From contig JAEYQV010000080.1 in the NCBI GenBank assembly GCA_023409835.1, positions 1 through 19,713 on the forward strand: 19,713 nucleotides of DNA. Reading direction: 5' to 3'. Positions 14,318 through 19,713 of the stretch are shown here, piece after piece (position 1 is the first letter of the stretch; the number at the start of each line of letters is the position of its first letter). The notes beneath the pieces are model-generated. The model had not been told where the DNA came from and did not search any database. It was given only the letters and a program-made list of their open reading frames with translations. The stretch is from Bacillota bacterium (lineage in GTDB: Bacteria; Bacillota; Clostridia; Lachnospirales; Lachnospiraceae). A program made the position numbers and the translations under genes.

Positions 14318-15700
14318 ATGGTTATTTATATGGAACAATTGCAGAATTTGCTACTCCCGGAGGAGAGCAGGATTGATCAGGGCTATTACTTCCAATCACT
14401 ATTGGCAGCTGTAGCAGAGAACAATCTGATGAAGGAAGCTGAGCTTACTAAGCTGCAGTATAATCTTGTGGAGCTTCTGACGAAGCAGACAGAGCGATTT
14501 ACCAATGGAGAGAGCAGCTCGGTGACCGTCGAGCGAGCCCAGTCATTATTGCAGGGAATTTGCTATCATATCAGTGTATATCTTAAGTCCTTACCGGTAA
14601 TGGAGCAGAAGGTGAAGAAGCTAAAGGAAGGAAAAACGGAGGAAATGTTCCGGGAAGGAATGGCTGCGGTGACCGTAATATATCAGGAAGCAGAGGAGAA
14701 GCTGAGGAAGCTGCAAACTATAAGCCCAAGGTATGACAATCAGGCATATCAGGATACCCTTTTCCATGGCTTGGTTGAATTCTTCCATGACTACGAGCTG
14801 GAATTTGCTCCCCAGGAGGGAGGCGGTAGTATTGATTATCCACTATGCAGGGAGATTCCGGGATGCTCCGGGGTAGAATACATCCTTATTTACCTTAAAC
14901 AACTGGAGGAGGAGAACCGGTTTCTGGAATACTTCTCCGAACAGCAGATTACGGCACTGCTTCAGGGCTTCCATAGGGATTACAGGGAGCTTCTGATCAA
15001 TATCTATGAACTGGTGCTTACGAATGCACTTGGTTTAGTTCTGGCGGGAAAGAACCCTACAGAGCTATCCATGGCTCCGGAGGATCGGGAGTGGCTGCAG
15101 AGAAATCTTATGGGCAGAAGCAGGGTGGAGCTTAGAGCTAGGCTTGCAGCAGCCTATGAGGAGCTGAAAAACAGCCTGGATTATACAGAGGTATTACCGG
15201 ATTATGGTCGGAAATGTGCGGAGCAGCTAGCCGAGAGGCTATACCACAATCTACAGCTGAACACGCTGGAACAGATATTTATTACCTCCTATAAAAGGAT
15301 ACAATCCAAGCCTTCTGTCAGCAATACAGAAGCAGCCTACGCAGATGAATCTGCCAAAGGGCATCCGGATATGGGGACCTTATTCTATGAGGAGGGTTCC
15401 AGAATGGAGGATGAAAAGCTCAGGGAATTGATAGAGATTTTAAACACTATGAAAGTGACTTCAGATAAGCTGGACACAGTCAAAAGAGGAGTTCATAGCC
15501 TGGAGGATCTGACGGAGCTCCTTCCAATCTGTTTTGACAAAGATGAATATTTCGAGGTATTTGAAAGTCTGAATGATACAGAATTGGAAGTATTACTGCA
15601 AAGAGTAGAGGAGTCCGGAAACCCTTACCGGAGGGCGGAGTCCAGGCAGGATTGGCAGGACAGTATACTGGATTACTATAGCAACCATAGGAAGGCCTAG
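14318..15700 (+). CDS. Uncharacterised protein resembling DUF6179
   Basis: A 460-residue soluble protein, predicted almost entirely helical and rich in Leu, Glu and Gln, with long amphipathic stretches. One (about residues 100-135) is coiled-coil-like. A poorly conserved Ser/Asp/Gly-rich linker lies around 330-355, before a C-terminal domain including ELIEILNTMKVTSDKLDTVK. The start could be ATG 14318 (AAAGG very close) or ATG 14330 (13 bases from that site). I identify it as DUF6179-like mainly from its pairing with the gene before it. No catalytic motif is visible. The two proteins probably act together; the role is unknown. The gene ends in a convergent terminator region shared with the coat protein gene. 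Confidence 0.65.
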   Translation: MVIYMEQLQNLLLPEESRIDQGYYFQSLLAAVAENNLMKEAELTKLQYNLVELLTKQTERFTNGESSSVTVERAQSLLQGICYHISVYLKSLPVMEQKVKKLKEGKTEEMFREGMAAVTVIYQEAEEKLRKLQTISPRYDNQAYQDTLFHGLVEFFHDYELEFAPQEGGGSIDYPLCREIPGCSGVEYILIYLKQLEEENRFLEYFSEQQITALLQGFHRDYRELLINIYELVLTNALGLVLAGKNPTELSMAPEDREWLQRNLMGRSRVELRARLAAAYEELKNSLDYTEVLPDYGRKCAEQLAERLYHNLQLNTLEQIFITSYKRIQSKPSVSNTEAAYADESAKGHPDMGTLFYEEGSRMEDEKLRELIEILNTMKVTSDKLDTVKRGVHSLEDLTELLPICFDKDEYFEVFESLNDTELEVLLQRVEESGNPYRRAESRQDWQDSILDYYSNHRKA

Positions 15701-15710
15701 AAGAAACGGG

Positions 15711-15779
15711 ATTGTCTGCCAGCGGCAGCTAACCGCTAAAAAGATATAACGATAAATCGTTTCACTGGTCATAAATGAT
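15711..15779 (-). repeat. Interspersed palindromic repeat, inverted copy D
   Basis: On the minus strand: ATTTATGACCAGTGAAACGA, TTTATCGTTATATCTTTTT, then AGCGGTTAGCTGCCGCTGG and CAGACAATCC. It starts beside the convergent terminator. The order of blocks equals the second half of one unit followed by the first half of the next, as at the unit junction in copy A. Confidence 0.75.
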
Positions 15780-15823
15780 AAGAAAGGGGCACAGGCAGTT
15801 ACAGCTGCCTATGCCCCTTTCTT
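15780..15823. terminator. Bidirectional terminator between convergent genes
   Basis: Arms of 19 bases (15780-15798 and 15805-15823) differ at one pair only and surround the loop TTACAG. A-rich and T-rich ends (AAGAAA and TTTCTT) give a usable tract on either strand, serving the DUF6179-like gene from the left and the coat protein gene from the right. Confidence 0.9.
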
Positions 15824-15825
15824 GG

Positions 15826-15844
15826 GTGCGCCCGGCGGGCGCAC
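15826..15844. other. Second, GC-only hairpin next to the terminator
   Basis: GTGCGCCC (15826-15833), GGC loop, GGGCGCAC (15837-15844) form a perfect 8-bp stem, very GC-rich compared with its surroundings. It is only 2 bases from the first hairpin and ends 19 bases before the stop codon of the coat protein gene. Confidence 0.8.
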
Positions 15845-15863
15845 GTTTCATGTTAATCGTTCA

Positions 15864-16382
15864 TTATTGAGGGGAATACATTCCTTTGCTCTGCATGTAT
15901 GTGAAGATAGCTTCACCATGCTTCTGCTCTTCCTTCTGGATATGGTTTAGGACATCCCTGATCTGTGCATTACTGAATTCAAATATGGCTGTATTATAGG
16001 TTCCGGATACATATTTCTCAGTACTTAACATATCAATGCACATATCCTTATCAGAAATATTGATGCCGGAGGAACCGCTCTGTTCTACGGAGCTTTGTTG
16101 TGACATAGCATTCTGTGAGCCGCTCTGGCTGGTACCGCTTTGGGATGAGCCGGACTGGCTGCTCTGTCCACCAACGGATGGAATCTTACCTTCCAGGAGC
16201 TGATTGATGGATTGCAGATGCTCCCGTTCCTTCTGGCCGTTACTTCTGAATATACCCTTAAGCTGGGCATCAGAAGCGAGATTCGCATAATTATCGTATT
16301 TCAAGATACATTGTTCCTCATGGGTTTTCTGATCCTTAAGTAAATACTGTTCTTTTGTAGTCAACTGTACATTCGTAATCAT
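15864..16382 (-). CDS. CotF-like spore coat protein
   Basis: The start is ATG 16382-16380, with GGAGGTG 6 bases upstream; a TTG at 16400 is rejected. The 172-residue protein has two helical halves of the ferritin-like Coat_F family: LTTKEQYLLKDQKTHEEQC (7-25) with YDNYANLASDAQLKGIF, and DMLSTEKYVSGTYNTAIFEF (117-136) with IRDVLNHIQKEEQKHGEAIF. They are separated by a low-complexity Gly/Ser/Gln linker (about 70-107, with SQSG repeated). Family members are spore coat components made in the mother cell, which supports a spore-forming host. The linker is longer than I expect for the family. The gene stands alone on the minus strand and shares a convergent terminator with the DUF6179-like gene. 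Confidence 0.88.
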   Translation of the reverse strand: MITNVQLTTKEQYLLKDQKTHEEQCILKYDNYANLASDAQLKGIFRSNGQKEREHLQSINQLLEGKIPSVGGQSSQSGSSQSGTSQSGSQNAMSQQSSVEQSGSSGINISDKDMCIDMLSTEKYVSGTYNTAIFEFSNAQIRDVLNHIQKEEQKHGEAIFTYMQSKGMYSPQ

Positions 16383-16532
16383 GATTAACACCTCCGACAA
16401 TAGTATTTCAATTTTTTAAGTAAATATCCCTACTTTTCAACGGAGAGTTGAAGTTTACAAGGATGTATGGTATTGTAAATAATGATTTAGTGCGATTAAA
16501 TCGAATCATATATAAGTAAAGGAAGATATGTA

Positions 16533-17420
16533 ATGTATGATAAGGAAATACAGGAAGTTTTTGAGAAACTGAAAATAATTGATAAACTTTATGATCATAT
16601 TCGCCTGGTAGATCCTCTATATAAAAAAGTAATCACGAATAAGACGAATAATATGAATATGCATACGAATTGTTTCGATTTCTGGGGGAAAAATGAAATA
16701 TGCAATAACTGTATCACGATGAGGGCATACAATGACGATCAGGTCTATGCTAAGATGGAATATAGCGGCGACAAAATCTATATGGTAACTGCCATTCCGA
16801 TACAGCTGCCGGATAGAAGGGTAATCGTTGAATTACTGAAGAATACAACGGACAGTATGGTATTCCAGAGCAGTAATATGAATAGTCGCCAGTCTGTGAT
16901 CGGCATGATTACGGAAATTAATACATTAGCTGCCCGGGATGACTTAACCGGGATATATAACAGAAGATATATTTATGAAAAGCTGCCTGTAGATCTGGTG
17001 AGTGCGTCTGTTTCTAACCGCAGCCTGGCAGTCGCCATGACAGATATTGATTATTTTAAATCTGTGAATGATACCTATGGTCATTTGGCCGGTGATTATG
17101 TATTAAAATCCTTTGCAGAGATTATTTCCAAACATTTAAGGAGGAAAAGCGATTGGGTTGCCCGCTATGGAGGAGAGGAATTTCTGATCTGTATCCCCGA
17201 GGCAAGCAAAGAGGCAGCCGTCGAGATATTAGAGCATATGAGGAAGGAGCTGGAGGAAACCGAGCTTAGCTTTAACGGGAACAGCTTTAGGATAACTGCA
17301 AGCTTTGGAGTCTGTGATCTGGTTCCGACCACAGATATGACGATGGAGAGTCTGATTGAAAATGCGGACAGGAACCTTTATCTCGCCAAGAATCATGGCA
17401 GGAACAGGGTAGAGGTGTAA
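16533..17420 (+). CDS. Diguanylate cyclase (GGDEF) with a cysteine-bearing PAS-like sensor domain
   Basis: 295 residues, no membrane segment. The C-terminal GGDEF domain (about 130-295) begins at DDLTGIYNRRY, has AMTDIDYFKSVNDTYGH (168-184) with metal-binding Asp171, and the active-site loop GGEEF (213-217). An intact inhibitory I-site R-x-x-D (RKSD, 204-207) lies 5 residues before it, so it should be an active, product-inhibited cyclase making c-di-GMP from GTP. The N-terminal 110 residues look like a PAS-type sensor with C47, C57 and C60 in CFDFWGKNEICNNC, a possible metal, haem or redox site. The start ATG 16533 follows AAAGGAAG. The gene diverges from the coat protein gene. It appears to be monocistronic. 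Confidence 0.93.
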   Translation: MYDKEIQEVFEKLKIIDKLYDHIRLVDPLYKKVITNKTNNMNMHTNCFDFWGKNEICNNCITMRAYNDDQVYAKMEYSGDKIYMVTAIPIQLPDRRVIVELLKNTTDSMVFQSSNMNSRQSVIGMITEINTLAARDDLTGIYNRRYIYEKLPVDLVSASVSNRSLAVAMTDIDYFKSVNDTYGHLAGDYVLKSFAEIISKHLRRKSDWVARYGGEEFLICIPEASKEAAVEILEHMRKELEETELSFNGNSFRITASFGVCDLVPTTDMTMESLIENADRNLYLAKNHGRNRVEV

Positions 17421-17477
17421 TCCTTCAAAATAATATAGCAGCTTCATTACCGGTAAAGCTTAAATGTAGACGGGGGT

Positions 17478-17537
17478 ATGAGCCAGCAGATGGTCTATTA
17501 CCAGTATTATGGATGGAGCTATGAAGGGAGAAAATAA
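17478..17537 (+). CDS. Possible tyrosine-rich 19-residue leader peptide
   Basis: ATG 17478 opens a short frame, MSQQMVYYQYYGWSYEGRK, that ends in TAA three bases before, and in the same frame as, the TTG start of the thioesterase. Six aromatic residues cluster in the middle. GGGGG lies immediately before the ATG, too close for a normal ribosome site. It may be a leader peptide or chance. Confidence 0.2.
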   Translation: MSQQMVYYQYYGWSYEGRK

Positions 17538-17540
17538 CGA

Positions 17541-18014
17541 TTGAATAATATAACTTCGACAGAGGAAAAGACAGTCAAAAGCTTAAAGCCCTACCGGCGG
17601 CAGGCGATGTACTATGAGACGGATAAGATGGCAGTCATTCATCATTCCAACTATATCCGGTGGTTTGAGGAAGCAAGAATTGATTATCTGGAGCAGATTG
17701 GTCTGGGTTATGATAAGATTGAAGCTGCAGGTATATATTCCCCGGTTCTTGGAATTACCTGTGAGTATAAATCACCCGTCCGGTTTCATGAGAATGTTCT
17801 CATCCTGCCTAAGCTAAGCTTCTTTAATGGGATAAAAATGACGATTGAATACAGAGTCCTGGATGCGAAAACCGGACAGGTCAGAGTTGTCGGTGAATCG
17901 AAGCATTGCTTTGTGACTACGGAATTTAAGCCGGTCAGCTTAAAGAAGGAATATCCGGCAATGTATGATATCCTGTCCCGATGGACCGGAGTGGATATTC
18001 TGACGGAAGAATAG
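17541..18014 (+). CDS. Acyl-CoA thioesterase, hotdog fold (YbgC/FadM-like)
   Basis: 157 residues with the 4HBT signature YYETDKMAVIHHSNYIRWFEEAR: the catalytic Asp is residue 28 and the NY-x3-W motif follows. The later strands GITCEYKSPVRFHENV and ESKHCFVTTEFKPV are as in YbgC-type enzymes that hydrolyse short-chain acyl-CoAs in the cytoplasm. The start is taken as TTG 17541: an in-frame stop (17535-17537) lies just upstream, and the first internal ATG (17607) would remove part of the first strand. GGGAG is 10 bases before the TTG. The last 10 codons belong to the first unit of a 31-bp tandem repeat that continues past the stop codon. The physiological substrate is unknown. Confidence 0.9.
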   Translation: MNNITSTEEKTVKSLKPYRRQAMYYETDKMAVIHHSNYIRWFEEARIDYLEQIGLGYDKIEAAGIYSPVLGITCEYKSPVRFHENVLILPKLSFFNGIKMTIEYRVLDAKTGQVRVVGESKHCFVTTEFKPVSLKKEYPAMYDILSRWTGVDILTEE

Positions 18015-18160
18015 GACCGGAGTGGATATCCTGCCGGAAGAATGGGAACGGTGTGGATATTCTATCCCGATGAGACAGAGTGAATAACTTTACCGGAGGA
18101 ATGGGAAGGAAGTGGATATTCTGACGGAAGAATAGGAACAGAGTGGATATCCTAGAGCTC
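17983..18160 (+). repeat. 31-bp tandem repeat derived from the 3' end of the thioesterase gene
   Basis: Units begin at 17983, 18014, 18045, 18076, 18104 and 18135, with spacing of 31 bases except for a degenerate 28-base unit at 18076. The last unit is incomplete. Each contains a form of GAGTGGATATTCTGACGGAA followed by GAATAGGA or GAATGGGA. The first unit contains the last codons and stop of the thioesterase; the rest are non-coding. As 31 is not a multiple of three, copies do not maintain a frame. The stretch 18161-18234 shows no gene. Confidence 0.9.
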
Positions 18161-18234
18161 ACACAGTGAAATATAAATCAAGTATCCAATTATACAAAAA
18201 CAGGAGTGCTAAATTTATACGATAAGAGAATTAC

Positions 18235-18276
18235 GCGGGAACAACGGACCACTGGTACGTTGTTCCCGCTTTTATT
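18235..18276 (+). terminator. Rho-independent terminator after the thioesterase region
   Basis: A perfect 12-bp stem, GCGGGAACAACG (18235-18246) with CGTTGTTCCCGC (18258-18269). The 11-base loop contains the palindrome ACCACTGGT. TTTTATT follows and then repeat copy E. The minus-strand side has no T-run, so it serves the plus strand. Confidence 0.9.
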
Positions 18277-18312
18277 AGCGGTTGGCTGCCACAGGCAAAC
18301 AATTCGGATTGG
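18277..18312 (+). repeat. Interspersed palindromic repeat, partial copy E
   Basis: AGCGGTTGGCTGCCACAGGC then AAACAATTCGG, directly after the T-run of a terminator. The downstream half is diverged beyond recognition. The remaining bases to 18367 show no gene, and no terminator for the leftward MutS2-type gene. Confidence 0.75.
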
Positions 18313-18367
18313 AAAGGTGAATAAACTCTGCTTGCTGTAATTATATCAGCTGGTTTCCGAAGTCTGC

Positions 18368-19713
18368 TTATAGCTGCTCCTTCTCATATACAATCTCAAG
18401 CTCCGGTTGATAACCCTTCTCCATCTTGTGTCTTGCCTTCCGATTTGCCACAGTATCAAATATAATGGAGAAATCATAATCTGCCGGGTACATCTCGGAA
18501 GCAGGGGCCTTCAGCTGGAGTCGCTTATGATTGATCAGCTCCTTCGTCTTCTGAATCTGTACCCCAACCTCTCCCTTCTCGTTGGCCTGTCGGTATACGA
18601 TACCGATCTTCTTCTGAGGGTATACCATGACGGAATCACCGATATTAAACCGCTGACTCCTGGTACTTACTACCTTCTTCGGTTTATCCTCCTCAATACG
18701 GCTAAGCTGCACAACAGCATTCATGCTAATGTCTTCACTGTCTGCTTCGTTTTCAATAAAATCAGCCTCTATCGTATTGCGCTGCGTATTACCTTCCTTC
18801 AGGTAGGCTTCTTCATAAGCCCTTTGGAGCATCTTCTTCGGCATTCCTAACCGTTTCGCGATATAGAGGGCGCAGCTTTCACCGGCTTCACCAATCTCAA
18901 GCTTGTAAAGCGGCTTTAAACTGACTCTGTCGAAGGCCATCCGGGCATTGAGCAGGGCTTCCTTCTTATTGGCATATTCTTTGACCTCGGGATAATGGGT
19001 TGTTGCAACAAAGAGGCATTGCTTCTCCGACAGTTCCTCAAGGATGGCGATGGCAATTCCCATCCCCTCTGCCGGATCGGTCCCGGAGCCCAGCTCGTCA
19101 AGGAGGATCAGACTTTCATGGTTAGAATTACCGAGGATACCGATAATGTTCGTAATATGGGAGGAGAAGGTAGAGAGATTCTCCGTGATACTCTGCCCAT
19201 CTCCGATATCACACAGCACGGCATTGTTCATACACAACCGGGCACTGTCACAGGGGACATGAAGTCCGCTTTGAGCCATCAGCTCCAATAGCCCGACTGT
19301 CTTCAAGGCAACGGTTTTTCCGCCGGTATTCGGGCCGGTGATTACAATGCCGTTGATTCCGTTACCGATTGTGAAATTTAAGGGAACACATTCGGAGGGG
19401 TTTAACAGTGGGTGGCGTCCGTTTTCAATGTGAATAAGTCGATTATTATTGATTACGGCAGGCTTTGCCTTCATGTCTACGCTAAGCTTCGCCTTAGCGA
19501 AGATATAATCCAGGGCCTCCAAAGCTTCTATATTCAATCGGATGGAGAAAGCATGCTCCACTGTCATAGCAGTCAGGGAATAGAGAATACGCCGTTCTTC
19601 ATTGCTTTCCTCAATTTCAAGCTGGGATATTTCTTCCTTCAGCTTTGATACGGAGGTTGGTTCAATGAAATAGGTAGAGCCGGTGGAGGAGATATCCAGC
19701 ACGGAGCCGCTGA
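18368..19713 (-). CDS. MutS2-type DNA-binding ATPase without Smr domain, partial
   Basis: The frame continues through the window edge (codons for SGSVLDIS precede the first possible start), so only the C-terminal 448 residues are seen. Order: LDISSTGSTYFIEP of the clamp/core region, a helical core, then the MutS ATPase with Walker A GPNTGGKT (19313-19336), NLSTFSSHI, Walker B LILLDELGSGTDP and TTHYPEVKEYA. A small beta region, RFNIGDSVMVYPQKKIG, follows, as in MutS2. The protein then ends about 60 residues later at YEKEQL, with none of the Smr endonuclease motifs (LDLRG, HGxGTG). Such short MutS2 relatives may act on DNA junctions or stalled ribosomes, but lack the nuclease. MutS2 and MutS-like names are both used; the N-terminus is not available to decide. 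Confidence 0.9.
   Translation of the reverse strand, partial: SGSVLDISSTGSTYFIEPTSVSKLKEEISQLEIEESNEERRILYSLTAMTVEHAFSIRLNIEALEALDYIFAKAKLSVDMKAKPAVINNNRLIHIENGRHPLLNPSECVPLNFTIGNGINGIVITGPNTGGKTVALKTVGLLELMAQSGLHVPCDSARLCMNNAVLCDIGDGQSITENLSTFSSHITNIIGILGNSNHESLILLDELGSGTDPAEGMGIAIAILEELSEKQCLFVATTHYPEVKEYANKKEALLNARMAFDRVSLKPLYKLEIGEAGESCALYIAKRLGMPKKMLQRAYEEAYLKEGNTQRNTIEADFIENEADSEDISMNAVVQLSRIEEDKPKKVVSTRSQRFNIGDSVMVYPQKKIGIVYRQANEKGEVGVQIQKTKELINHKRLQLKAPASEMYPADYDFSIIFDTVANRKARHKMEKGYQPELEIVYEKEQL

Noticed and set aside
17935..18162. Minus-strand frame with internal repeats over the tandem array
   Set aside because: The apparent protein repeat is only the reverse reading of the 31-bp DNA repeat, without a ribosome site or family match.

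Overview
The window looks like a chromosomal segment of a spore-forming clostridium, most likely Lachnospiraceae. The support is a CotF-type spore coat protein, a MutS2-type protein without an Smr domain, Gram-positive style AGGAGG ribosome binding sites, sigma-A promoters, and a pair of proteins resembling the uncharacterised families DUF6323 and DUF6179. Genus cannot be fixed from the sequence alone. There are no rRNAs, tRNAs, CRISPR arrays or transposase genes.

Layout. 1-2276 (minus strand): a three-gene ABC-2 type exporter operon (ATPase, permease, second permease cut by the window edge). 2277-2565: two back-to-back promoters; the rightward one makes a structured leader ahead of metF (2566-3432). 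3594-4715: a GNAT-type acetyltransferase. 5089-7295: a translationally coupled pair, a small CoA-binding protein and an unusual fusion of an RnfD-like membrane domain with an RnfC-like iron-sulfur domain. 7452-7826: a VOC-fold protein. 8013-11514: a BlaI-type repressor, an M56 membrane metalloprotease and a large lipoprotein, headed by a perfect 18-bp inverted repeat over the promoter. 11565-11853: a broken ASCH-domain gene. 12012-13289: a GidA-like FAD oxidoreductase with a four-cysteine insert. 13791-15700: the DUF6323/DUF6179-like pair behind a strong promoter and a long leader. 15864-16382 (minus): CotF-like coat protein. 16533-17420: GGDEF diguanylate cyclase. 17541-18014: hotdog thioesterase whose 3' end has been amplified as a 31-bp tandem repeat. 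18368 to the window end (minus): MutS2-type ATPase, partial.

Two non-coding layers are notable. First, a family of short, partly palindromic interspersed repeats (core GCGGTTGGCTGCCACAGGCA, period about 69 bp where two units abut) occurs at least five times, plus one fragment, nearly always next to a rho-independent terminator. Second, the metF leader folds into nested stems that match no riboswitch class I can name. The most unusual proteins are the RnfD-RnfC fusion, which lacks the flavin-attachment loop of RnfD and has no other Rnf genes beside it, and the FAD oxidoreductase with a ferredoxin-like cysteine cluster.
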